A stretch of 64,000 nt of DNA from Globodera rostochiensis (lineage: Eukaryota; Nematoda; Chromadorea; Rhabditida; Heteroderidae). A program made the position numbers and the translations under genes. Below the pieces are notes generated by a model. The model had not been told where the DNA came from. It made no database searches and worked only from the letters and a program-made list of their open reading frames with translations. How positions within the stretch are numbered: position 1 is the stretch's first letter; each line of letters starts with the position of its first letter. Shown piece by piece: positions 23,683 through 35,300 of this stretch. The DNA is taken from positions 2,118,142-2,182,141 of the forward strand of contig JAEVLN010000005.1 of NCBI GenBank assembly GCA_018350325.1. The letters are read 5' to 3'.

Positions 23683-24662
23683 AAAATTCGACAGTGACTG
23701 ATTTCGACAGTGAACTATTTCACCTCCTTTTGATCTTTTTCAGACTTTTTCGACAGTGACAGATTTCGACACTAGACGATTTCGACAGTTAACTAGTTCA
23801 CCACCTCATTTCGAACGCGCATGTATTTTCTCAGTCATGGTCCCGTCAGAAGGTGCCGCCTAAAAGTTGATAACCCTGTGTTCCCACAAGGAGCTCATAA
23901 AAAAATTCCGGGAGCGGAAACGGGAGTTCGAAATTCACCGGGGGCGATTCCACGGGAGTCGGGTCCCGCCGGTAAATACCCTATTCGCTTTTGACCCGAT
24001 TCGTTTTTTTTTGGGACCATTCGCCATTTATGAACGGAATTAAGGGTTTTATTCAATTCTTTAAGTGTATTCGGGGGTTATTGGGGTCACTGATCACGAA
24101 TAAGACAACTGATTTATCATAAGAGGTCATCTAGTCTATGATTTCAAGATCTATGTTTTTGTATAAATTTGTTTTTTCAAAGTCGCTAAAAAGGTGTTTT
24201 AGGGGTTTTCGCGGTCGTAGCGAATCCGACCTTATGATTAAGCAACAATTCTGAGATGAGTTACAACTGTTTGAAATAGTGAAAAAAGTTAGCGACTATC
24301 TTTGCTGATTTTCAGGAACGCGACCAGCTCGGATTCCTCCGTTTATGCGCTTACACTTCACTTTTAAATATTATCCATTTTAAAAGTAGCAATAAGATTG
24401 CAATTTCTTAAGTAAGTGTTGTATCTTTTTTTAAATTTCGAACTACTGTCGAAATCCACTCCGTCGAAGGAGCTGAAAAAGGTTAATGAAGTGGTAAAAT
24501 AGTTAACTGTCGAAATCGTCTATTGTCGAAATCTGTCACTGTCGAAAAAGTCTGAAAAAGATCAAAAGGAGGTGAAATAGTTCACTGTCGAAATCAGCCA
24601 TTGTCGAAATCGTTCACTGTCGAATTCAGTCACTGTCGAAATCAGTCACTGTCGAGATTACA
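23683..24662. mobile_element. Long foldback element with 16-bp subterminal repeats
   Basis: The left arm (about 23683-23810) reads cgacagtgactgatttcgac and continues through ttcacctccttttgatcttt. The right arm (about 24470-24660) contains the reverse complement of all of this, including aaagatcaaaaggaggtgaa. The right arm is longer because the 16-mer tcactgtcgaaatcag is repeated several times. The about 660-bp interior has no open transposase frame. This is a typical foldback or MITE structure. Confidence 0.8.
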
Positions 24663-24987
24663 TAGCACCGACGCGAATGACCCCCTACTCGCAAATGCCC
24701 GCTTCGGAAAACATTATGCCAAATATATTAGTATAAGAATTTTTTAAATTTTCCTTAATTTTTCAAAAAACCACCAAAAAATCGACACAAAGCCCACAAG
24801 GCTCATAAAAACCCACAAAAAGCAGCAAAACAAATTTAAAAAAAGCATTATTGGGCTTTCAAAAAAGCTGCTAATGCAGCAGATATCTGTTAATTTGTTT
24901 AAATGATTTTGGTGTTATGACTAACACAAATTATGTCGCTTTTTTCATGAATAAGCTGTTAATGCATATTAAATCATTTTTAAAACA

Positions 24988-26346
24988 ATGCTCGAATTAA
25001 AGAATATGAGCAAAACGACTGTGGACGTTAAAGATAAATCGGAGGGAACATCCACCGATAATTCACCGCCAATGACCGCGGAAGAGCGGATGAAGCGGAA
25101 ACAGATTTTGAGGACCGAAGTACTCGTGAGTTTTTTTTGTTGTTAAAATTGCAATTTGGTTTCTGCATTTGTGTCGACCAGGCCGGATTTATGCTTTTCG
25201 ATATTTGGATACGAAATGACGGTGTTTGTGTTATCGAATGGTTTCTAACTCGGTAAAATTAAGGTTTACTAGTCGCGTTTTTGTTAGTTTTAGCTAAAAA
25301 GGTGTTATTAGGAGTATTCGGTGGGCGTAGAATCCGAATCTTTTTGTTTTAATTTGTGCTTTTTTGAATGATTTTGAGGCCAAAAATGAAATTTGGAAAA
25401 TTTTGACAAGTAAACTTTAATTTTACCCCTAACTCCGGGTTGTTCTACGAAACAAACCTAATAACCTAATTTGTAAAATTATTTTCACTCCAGGAAAATG
25501 TCGAACAATTTTTGAGAACGAAGAAAAGAGACTTGGAAGAAGCGCAGGACGATGAGCGGGAGAATTTCCGACGTTTCAAAATGTTTGAGACCAGTGCCCT
25601 TCAACAGAAGGCCAAGTTGGAATTCGTACACCGAATGTTTTATTTGCTTATTGATTCACTTAACTTAAGAATTGACGAAAGCATCCGGGACTACAGGAAG
25701 AGTTTGACTTCTCTCGAAATGCTCTCCGAACAAAGCGTAACGATTGGGTTTTTTTTCGAATTTGATGGAATCGTTCAGGAAAAACGTGCTGACCCGGTTG
25801 AACTCACTTATAAACTCGACGAGAACCTCTACTCCAGGGCGCTAATTGAGGAAATGGACAAGTGAGCATTAATTCGAATTATGAAAGTCGTCCTTACCCC
25901 AACGAATAATTTTGGTCAATTTTATAAAAACAATTGAATAAGGAAATGACTTTGTTTGGCGAGTTGATGCCTGGATTAATTTTACTTTTCGAAGGGTTTG
26001 CATTTGGCTTGGAGCGAATGTGATGGTTGAATACGGATTGGATGAGGCACAGAAATTGTTGCAGAGCCATTTAGGAAATGTGGAAAAAACGTAACTTTTT
26101 GTTCAGCAGCATTGACATTTCTTTTGAAACTTTTAGCGCCAAAGAGATCGAGGAGGACATCGCGTTCCTTCAGGATCAGATCACAACTACAGGTTTTCGA
26201 ACATTCAGTCCGCTAATTCGGGTTAAAGACGCATTTAAGAAGTCAACCTTGCCAACTTGTACAATTACGCGGTGCAAAACAGGAAGCTAGTGTCTCTGGA
26301 TTCCAGTGTTTCTGCGGGACAAATCAGTTTGGATGCCATGGAATGA
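24988..26346 (+). CDS. pfd-3: Prefoldin subunit 3 (VBP1 family)
   Basis: Alpha-class subunit of the hexameric prefoldin co-chaperone, which delivers nascent actin and tubulin to the CCT chaperonin. Exons: 24988-25125, 25494-25736, 25779-25861, 25995-26090, 26137-26192 and 26243-26346. The two long coiled-coil helices are visible (FLRTKKRDLEEAQDDERENF; then AKEIEEDIAFLQDQITTT). The family block DENLYSRA, then KVCIWLGANVMVEYGLDEAQ matches VBP1 closely. The C-terminus reads VNLANLYNYAVQNRK. The intron at 25737-25778 is only 42 nt and in frame. An extra VHRMFYLLIDSLNLR at about 25626-25670, absent from the family, may be another unspliced small intron. All other junction phases agree. ELP4 starts 152 bp downstream on the same strand. 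Confidence 0.92.
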
Positions 26347-26498
26347 GAAAGGAAGGGCTGTAGCGCCTTATGGCATTCGCTGAATCGGTTTTGGCATAAA
26401 TTTGTGTGAGATCGTCTGACGCTTCTCTTTTCTCGTTGCCAATTTTTATAATTTGGCGAATAATTGATGAGTTGTTACTTTCGTTGCTTCCTAAAAAT

Positions 26499-28629
26499 AT
26501 GTTAAAGTTTTTGATGTTGGGCTATCGCTCTGCTCCAAACGAATCCACCGGCACGGAAGCGATCGATGCGCTTATAGGGGGCGGTGTTTCCATTGCGAAT
26601 GCGCTGATATTGCTGGACGAGAAGGGCACCAACGAGTATTTTTGCAGACCAATCCAAAGGTTTGGCCTTCCGTTCGCTGTCTGCTAGTCCCCCGAGTGCC
26701 GTCAGATGTTTCATCGCAGAAGGCTTGGACTGCGGACAGCGGTTGTTCTTGGCAAGTCCAATCCCTGGCAAAATGCGAAAATTGCTGATGAAAGTTCCGG
26801 CCAAAAGCGAGAAAAGTCCACTGGATGGGTCGGAAGAAGCGGGGAAAATGGGCGTAGAGGCCGAAGAACGGCTCAGAATTGCGTGGAGGTATCGGACAAA
26901 GCCCGAGATTGACTCCGCCATAGGGGCGCCGTCGAGAAATGGCGGAGATACGGCGGCTGGAATTGGAAACAGAGCCGAGACCAAGGTGGGACCGACCATT
27001 CACCCCATCCAATTAATGTCCGTGTTAATTGCATTACTCACGGTTACAAATAAGATGCTGTAGTTTGTGTTTTGAAGGGAAAGACGAAACCAATTAAGGA
27101 ACTCAGAAATGGACAATTGCCTTACACTAGAGTGCGGCAAAAACAAATTTGCGGATCCTGTTGCAGGATCGGATCCTGCGGGATTAATCCTGCAAATCCT
27201 GCATTTAGAATTTGCAGGATCCTGCGCAGGATTGAGTCAAATTTTCAAAAATGCCTAAAAAATAGGATTCCTCCCCGTTCCTTCGGGAGCGGGCAAGTCG
27301 GGGGCGAGGTTGCCATGTCGGGGATCGGGGACGTCTAAATTTTTGGGTTGGGACAGGCACGTAGCCAGGATTTTTTTCCGGGGGGGGGGCAAAAAGTCGA
27401 TTTTTAGGGGGGTGTATTTTTCGCTTTTTAAAATCGATTCTTAGGAGTATGTTTTTCCGTTTTATTGCAGTTTGTTAAGCAATTTTTGCGCAAAGATTTT
27501 TAAGGGTGGTCGGCGGTGCCGATAGGCGCCGCCGAGAAAATTTTTGGAAATTTTAATGAATCTTGTTAAGAAAAGTGTAAAGTGCAAAACAATAGGGTCC
27601 CCCTATGGTTGAAATTGTGGGTTTTCATCATGTTTGACTTGATTTTACAAAATTAGAAATATTTTTTATTATTTTTAGAAATTGTTTCCTCCGCTATAGA
27701 TGCTAACTGAAAGTTCTAAAAAATAATTTACATGGTCGGGGGTTTGAACCCCAACCAAAACCTTTCCCATCCTGCAAAAGCCCAAAAAGTGCAGGATTGC
27801 GGACCGGATCCTGCAAAATCCTGCGCAGGATTCGGTCCTGCGCCGCACTCTACCTTACACTAAGAGATAGTTTCAGTTCGATTTGTCGTGTGCTGATGAT
27901 CGTTTTGAAGTTGATCAACTGCTCGACCAAGGTCATGTCACAGTATTCGATTGGGATCAGCAACAACCTTCGCTCGCAACCCTTTGGACTAAAATCCATC
28001 GAGAATTTGCTGTGGCTAATGGCACATTTTTGCGATTTCTCATCGCGGATTTGTCCTCGCCGTTGTGGGCAGATGCCAGTCTGTTGCAGCAGTTTTGTGC
28101 ACATTTGAAGGCATTCTGCAGGCATTTCTTTACATTTTTTTGAATAGGATTAACTCAGAGATTGCAATTTTTGAATGAAAAGACGCATTCGCCGAATCAA
28201 TTTTATATAAAAAAGATTTGAAATGTTTAGACGCTACAACTCCGCTGCTTTATTGTCATTGGATTCTTCGTCTTTAACGGGGTCAAATTGCCGCCAAAAT
28301 ATTCTCCAATTTGTTGACGGGGCATTTAAAATGGAAAGAATGGACGAAAGGGAACAAAAGACGCTTTGCCTTCGGCGACGAATTGACGGCGGTCCGAATT
28401 TTTACCGATTATTTTGGCATTTTCAATTTCAGGCCGTTTTTACATCGTCAAATTGCCCGCATTTCGTTCAGCCGCGCCGGCCGTTCTTCCCGTCTCCTCC
28501 GACCTCCTCTTCTCATTGAGAAAACGTTGTTTTGAATTGAAAGTGTTGCATTTGCCGCCAGCTTTGGGAGAAGAAAAGGAAGAAACAAAGAAACCAAAAT
28601 GTCGTCAATCGCTTATTGACCAATTTTAG
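26499..28629 (+). CDS. elp-4: Elongator complex protein 4 (ELP4)
   Basis: ELP4 is a RecA-like ATPase-fold subunit of the ELP4-5-6 ring of Elongator, which modifies wobble uridines of tRNAs. Exon 1 (26499-26659) reads STGTEAIDALIGGGVSIANA, the diagnostic N-terminal block. After a 46-nt intron, exon 2 (26706-26985) reads CFIAEGLDCGQRLFLASP and later RLRIAWRYRTKPEID. Exon 3 starts at 27877 with FDLSCADDRFEVDQLL and includes FLRFLIADLSSPLWADASLL, matching the family's GSPLW block. The last coding part (about 28220-28629) reads FTDYFGIFNFRPFLHRQ and LFELKVLHLPPALGEE, equivalent to the ERLHLPP C-terminal motif. Borders of the last exons are uncertain. A 725-bp MITE lies in the intron between exons 2 and 3. 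The start ATG is the first in frame, but a short extra N-terminal exon is possible. Confidence 0.85.
27128..27852. mobile_element. hAT-like MITE inside an ELP4 intron
   Basis: The terminal inverted repeat tagagtgcggc is at 27128 and its reverse complement ends at 27852. It is flanked by a perfect 8-bp duplication, ccttacac, at 27120-27127 and 27853-27860. Subterminal regions are packed with gcaggatcctgc-type palindromic words. A second repeat end, gcacgtagccaggattttt, is embedded at about 27356. No transposase frame is present. The 8-bp duplication and the TAGAGTG-type end point to hAT. Confidence 0.9.
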
Positions 28630-29340
28630 TGTCTTTTGTTTGTTTGGTTACGTTTTTTGTTCCAAACTACAAAAACGGATGTTCCTTAAAAATGATTTTT
28701 ATTGTTTGTGAACAATCATTCTTTTCTTATTTATGCTCTTTTTCCGTCATATGAAGTTGTGCCGCCGCTTCAATTGACTTTTACAATTTTGTTCATTTTG
28801 TTTCTCACAATAAGAAGCAATTCGTATGTTGATTTGCCGGCTGTGCATGGGCAGAACGCAATTTGGTTATCTCATTCCTTACTCACTAACCAGACCATCA
28901 CACTTTGACTGCTCCTCCTCCTCTGGTTGACCTTATCAGCAATGAATGCGATGCATTCCCTGGGTTCATTTATTTATTGATGATTTCATCGCCATAATTT
29001 GACGAGCACATACAAAACAATTTGTCTGAATTTAAAAAATACTTGCTCCAATCCCCGACTTTCGGTGATACCAAATATTTCCCCCCCCCCCCCCCTCAAA
29101 TTGTTGTGCCTTAACTCTTCATAACGAACCAATCGAACATTTTTATTTGTAAGTTCTGAGTGAGTAGAAACCAACAGCAATTGTAAAGCTAGTAATTAGC
29201 TTCAGATCACTTAGACCTTTCGGATGGGGGGGGGGGGAATTTATAAATTTGATCGGTTTGAGAAGAGTTATGACGTATAAACTAAAGGTGGTCGTAATAT
29301 TGGAGTCCGTCACTCAACTTTCAAATCATTTCATGAGCCA
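28630..29340. other. Spacer between ELP4 and P-glycoprotein
   Basis: No gene is recognised. The spacer contains a poly-C run near 29081 and a poly-G run near 29226, otherwise AT-rich DNA. It should carry the ELP4 3' UTR and the P-glycoprotein promoter. Confidence 0.5.
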
Positions 29341-32300
29341 ATGGATCAACAGAGAGAGAATCCGCCGAATGTTTCGATCGCTTTTGACGATAGTGTAAAT
29401 AACAACGATGACAGGCGGCCTTTGTTGCTTGAAGAAACGGAAAAAGCCGGCTATGGATCGATGACAATGCCTGCGGGTGATTCATTTAGGTGCGAATCCG
29501 TCCGTAGGGATTTCGTAAAGTGACACGCGGCACTTCTTTTGTTGGTCGCAATGTGCGCGGTCTCTGTGAGCGTAACTCTAAGTCGGCTTAGGCCAGTGCA
29601 CCGGAAGATTAGCGGCCCATCCCAACAAAGTTTGGGCCGAACGTGCACAGTTTCCAAAAATGCTTAAAGAAAGCCCCTTTAAAAATGGATTTTTGGCAAT
29701 ATTTTGGCCGTTTAATACTTTAAAGCTAATGAGCCCCACCCCATTAGGTCTGTCAAACACTGGTGGAAAAAGAAGAGCAAATTGAAAACAAAGCAACGGC
29801 AACTCGGCATCGTAAGTCCGTTAAAGCAAGCAATGTCCATTTCGCTTTGGGCGCGCTTTTGAAATCTTTTGAAATTGGCATTTCGTCATAATTCAAAAGA
29901 TTTTGTGCTTTTGTTTGCCTTTAAATGGCATATATATTTGTGGATTTGTTTATTTATGTGCCCACATGGACCTGTCAAATGCCATCCCCTCCCTCTGTCC
30001 CCCCAAATAACTTCCAATTCTCAGTTTGCCTATTCCTCCTCTGCGGATTATGCGCTGATTGTCGTTGGAACGACCGCTTCTGTGCTCCATGGAGCCGGAT
30101 TTCCGTTGCTCTCAATTGTCCTCGGGGGGATGACCTCAGGTGGAAAATGAAAAGATTCTTTTTCGCCTTTTTCGTATTAAAAATCTTCAACAAATTTTCA
30201 AGGACCTTTCCCATTCCTAAAAAGTTAATAAAAATTACCGTATTTTAAAATTTTGGTTACTAATTTTTTAACAAATCGGTCAAAAATTCATAATTTTCTT
30301 GGCGATGCTTATCGGCAACGACTCACCCCCCCCCCAGCAGAAGTGAGCAGACTTCTCAAAACAACTTGTATTCCCGACCACTAGATACGGCCTGGTCTCG
30401 GCAGAACATAAATATTTTACCTCTAATTTTTAAGGATTGATTTTTGGAGAATTTTTTCTGGAAAAATTGCAACAAAAATGCAACCCATTTATTGTCTGTT
30501 TTCTCAGACACTTACGTGTTTGTTAAATGAGTCTTTTATTATTTATTTATTATTTATACCATTTTAGTCTCTTCCATTCATTTTTAAGTTTTTCTGAGAG
30601 CCGAAAATTCCGATTTTGCGCATGGAGAAACGCCACGTCAAAATGCCACTTTTTCGAATGGCGTGCCGCCAATTTCAAAGTGAAAAGTTTGTGGAGTTTT
30701 CAACTGATTTTTGTCTGTTCTCAGGGAGCAATTCCAATCGGAGGTGGCCGCCTACTCCATTTATTACTTGCTGCTGGGCCTGGTCATGCTGATCACTTCG
30801 TACATTCAGGCAAAACCTTCCGGAAGTGCATTTTGTTATAAAATCAGCAACAACAGATCGCATGTTGGGAGGCCGTGGCGGAGCGAGTCGTCCATCGACT
30901 GAGACAAACGTACCTCAAGGCGTTACTTCGTCAGGAAATTGCGTGGTTTGACACTGTGCAATCCGGCAATCTGACGGCGCGTCTGTCAGAGTGAGCGATC
31001 GATCGAGCGTTCGTTTGCTGATCAGAAATATTCCGTCGTTTCAGTGATTTGGAAAGGGTTCGCGAGGGTCTTGGGGACAAGGCTTCGATGTTCATCCAAA
31101 TGTTTGCTGCATTCATTGCCGGATTCGTCGTCGGATTTTTCTACAATTGGCAAATGGCACTCGTCATGGTCAGAATATTTGCAAATGCCCCGGGAGGGAA
31201 TTGTTTGCTTTAATTAAGGCTCTCTTTACACCCGCCATAGCACTCACCGGTGCGTGGATGGGGCGAATCACCGCCACGCGCACCCAAGTCGAACAGGACA
31301 AATACGCTGTGGCCGGTGCAATTGCCGAGGAAACGTTCAGTTCGATGAGAACAATTCATTCACTGAACGCCGAACGGCAGGAAATGGAGAGGTGCGGGAA
31401 GTCCAAAATGGGAGGTCATCCAACGATTCAAACGAAACCACCTAGCAATTCAATTCATACTTTCTTTCATTCGATAGCCACCCCCCCCCCCGGGGTTGCT
31501 CCAAATTCTTAATGCCCATTGGGCTGTTACTTCCACTGTTTCTGCTTAGGTATGAAAAAGCGTTGGAGGACGGACGGAGGACGGGTCTGCTCAAGTATTT
31601 GTACATGTCCTTTGGCTTCGGCGTTACTCACATTATCACCCACGCGTCCTATGCCTTCGCATTTTGGTCTTTCCTCCCCCCAGGGGTTACAAGCAATTTA
31701 CATCGTCCCTTACTATAAGGTTTGCTTCCCGTCTGATTGTTTGGGACGAGAGCTTCGACCGTGGCACCGTTTTTATTGTTTTCTTCTCCGTTATGAGCGG
31801 CTCCACCGCTCTCGGAGCTGCATTGCCGTCCTTTGCGAGCATTTCAAGCGCAAAAGGGGCGGCACGGCACGTTCTTTCTGTGATCAATCGGGTGGGAAAA
31901 GGGGGGGAGTCAGGGGGGGGGGATCGGTTGGAGGTGAGGGGGGGGGAGTGGAGGGTGAAGACTTTCTTTAATTTAGCAGCCGCGCATTGACGCCTATTCC
32001 AACGACGGCCAATTGTTGAGGAAAGTGAAGGGCGAAATTTGTTTCAAAAACGTTCGCTTTGCTTATCCGTTGAGGCGCGAAATCGAAGTGATTTTTGTGT
32101 TAGGAAACAAATGGACGCAGCTTTTAGGTGCTTAAAGGCGTTTCCTTCAAAGTGAGCCCCGGCAGAAAGTTGGCTTTGGTTGGCCCCAGCGGATGTGGCA
32201 AGTCGACGGTCGTCAATTTGTTGCTGCGCTTTTACGACCCGACGAATGGGGAGGTGCGGTGGACGGGCATTCCCTTTAATTGGTTGACATTCCCTTTAAT

Positions 32301-35300
32301 TGATTGGCCCATTCCCTTAATTGATCCCATTCCTTTAATGATTGCCATTCACTTTAATTGATTGACCCATTTAATTGATCGGCATTCCTTTAATGATTGC
32401 CATTCACTTTAATTGATTGACCCATTTAATTGATCGGCATTCCAAGATCACTTTGGACGAAGTGAATTTGCAACGGCTGAACATCCGCTCGCTTCGAGAC
32501 GAAATTGGCGTTGTCAGTCAAGAGCCGATTCTGTTTGACGGCACTTTAGAGGAGAACATTTTGTTGGGCAGCGAAGACGCCACCCGGGAGCAGGTCATCC
32601 AAAGCTGTCGGCTTGCAAATGCCTTCGAATTCATCAACAAACTGTCCGAAGGCATTCAAACCAGGGTCCTTTTGAATTTGAGCGATTCCCCATTCTTTGG
32701 GTCGGTCTTTAAAGGTCGGCGAGAGGGGCGCCCAGCTCAGCGGAGGTCAGAAACAGCGAATTGCCATCGCCCGAGCACTGATCAAAAACCCGAGCATTTT
32801 GCTGTTGGACGAGGCCACCTCCGCCCTGGACACGGAGTCAGAAGCCCTTGTCCAAAAAGCCCTTGACACGGTGACCGTTAGCAGCAAACAAAAATTATTC
32901 GCCCATTTTAGGCCCAGGAAGGCAGGACGACAATTGTTGTTGCCCATCGTTTGGCGACAATTCGAAATGTTGACCAAAGTGAGAAAAGAACGACGAAATT
33001 GTGGTAACGTTCCGTTTTCTTCCATTTTCAGTTCTTGTGTTCAACAATGGGCAAATTGTGGAGTCGGGCACTCATGAAGAACTGGTCGAGAAGAGAGGCA
33101 TTTTCTACGAAATGGTCACTCAGCAACAAATTCTGCAGCGCTCCTCCGACCAAACTCTTCAGAAAATTGGTCATATTTTATTTCTCCGATTAAATGGCTT
33201 TGAATATTTTGCCCTTTCAGATGAGTCGCCCGACGCGGAAGAATCCGTCGATGAGGAAGCGGAGGTTTTTGCCGTCGGAAGCGACGAAAAGGCCATGGCG
33301 AGTCCGTTGTTGGCCGAGTCACTGCGCGAGGGGTCCGTCGTTTCGGCGCAAAGTTCGCCGAGGAAGGGGAGCAGTTTAAGACGAAAGCATTCGCCGGGGA
33401 TGGTTCGTTTGTTTGGGTGTTAAACCGGGGTGATCTGATTTTTTAAAAAACGCGTTTGGTGAAAGATTGGTAAAACTTGTTGGTTCCTAAAAGGTCCGTC
33501 GCCGCAAAACGTCTACGGCCTCGCTGCGCACTTCCGCATCGACGGATGTGTTGCAGATTAGCCAAATGCAAAAGGAATTGGACCAGGTGGTTCTGTCCCT
33601 TTCCGAGTATTGAAATGCCAAAAGTTCAGTCCGAAGTTCGGCCTTCGCCCATTTCCAAAATATTCCGCTTTAACACCGGCAATTGGCACTATGCCATCTT
33701 CGGCTTCGTTGGCTGTTCCATCAGCGGCCTCGCCGTCCCTTTCTTTGCGCTCGTCTACGCTCAAATATTTGCCGTATTTTGCATTTTTTAAAGTCCCCTC
33801 CCCCCCCCCCTCCGTTTATTTACTTTTGTTGCAGGTATTCAGTGAACCTTTGGACAAACTCCAATCGGACGCCATTATTTGGTCCGGAATGTTTCTTCTC
33901 GTCGGTTTTCTGAATGCCTTTGGCTTTTTCATTTCGGTTAGTCTATTAATTAAATTCTTTTTCATTTCGGTTAGTCTATTAATTAAATTAGGCTTTTTCA
34001 TTTCGGTTAGTCTATTAATTAAATTCTTTTTCATTTCGGTTAGTCTATTAATTAAATTAGGCTTTTTCATTTCGGTTAGTCTATTAATTAAATTAGGGCT
34101 TTTCATTTCGATTAGTCTATAAATTGTGAAGGAATTTCATGCCCCATTTTCGGACATTTGCGGCCCAGCCAAAATAAGACATTTGCGGCCAGCCATTTCG
34201 CTAAAATTCAAAAACATTAATTAAACATATTCTTCCTTGACTCTTGCTTCACACTATTATCGGAATATGCATGACTCTACTATTTTAAACCTACATAGGA
34301 CTAATAATGCAATGAGGGATGGCATTTAAGTATTTCAAATAATTTAAAAAGATTTCTGGTCTTACAAGCTTGATCCGACAAGAGTTCTAAGTGAAAAACG
34401 CAAGAATTTGGCGAAATATCGGGCCGCAAATGTCTGGACCGCAAATGTCTGGACCGCAAATGTCTGCGCCGCAAATGTGGGGGTACCAATTAAATTAGGC
34501 TTTTTCATTTTGGTTAGTTTATTAAATTGGGAGTTTTTGTCTCACTAATTGCAGGCGAATACTTTGGGCCGTTCGGGCGAGGCTCTGACCAAAAAGCTAA
34601 GAATGGAGGCCTTTAGCAATTTGATGCGCCAGGACATCGGCTTCTTCGATGACGAGCGGCACAACACGGGCAAATTGTGCACGCGCTTTGCCACCGACAC
34701 GCCCAACGTGCGCTACGTTTTTACCCGTCTGACGGTGGTCATTTCCTCGGTGGTCACTTTGCTGGGGGCAATTGCCATCGGATTTATCAACGGGTGGCAA
34801 TTGGCACTGATTTTGCTGGCGATCATTCCGCTCATTTTGGCCAGCGGATACTTTGAAATGCAACAGCAGGTTTTAGGGCAAAATAAGCCTACAATTAGGA
34901 ACTCAATTGCTTAAGTTTGGCAAGAAAATGCGCGACACTGAACTGCTTGAGGACGCTGGAAAAGTGGCATCTGAGGTAAAGTCGGCAGCATTTCCAATGC
35001 AAATTTGGCAAATAACCCAAAATTAAGGCGGTCGAAAACATTCGAACGGTGCAAAGTCTTAACAAACAAATGGCCTTCCACAACAAATATGCCGAACTTC
35101 TATTCGAGCCGCACCGGTCCGCTTTTGGCTTAGCCGCGCCTTTTTATTTAGGCAGACAAAAAATTGGGCACAGAAATTTTGTTGTTTTTTGTTTTAAAAC
35201 TGCCGTTTAAAGAGAAAACAAAATTCAGTGCCAATTTTAGTGCCAATATGGTACAAGTTCACATTTACGGGGTTGTGTTCGCCTTTTCGCAGTCGCTGAT

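Noticed and set aside
25626..25670. Extra intron in prefoldin 3 to remove VHRMFYLLIDSLNLR
   Set aside because: The segment is absent from the family and starts with a GT, but the available AG acceptor would shift the frame, so no intron was called; transcript data are needed.
26502..27012. Minus-strand frames of 165 and 146 codons, one with hydrophobic stretches
   Set aside because: They lie opposite ELP4 exons 1 and 2, whose plus-strand reading matches the family; the minus frames are shadows.
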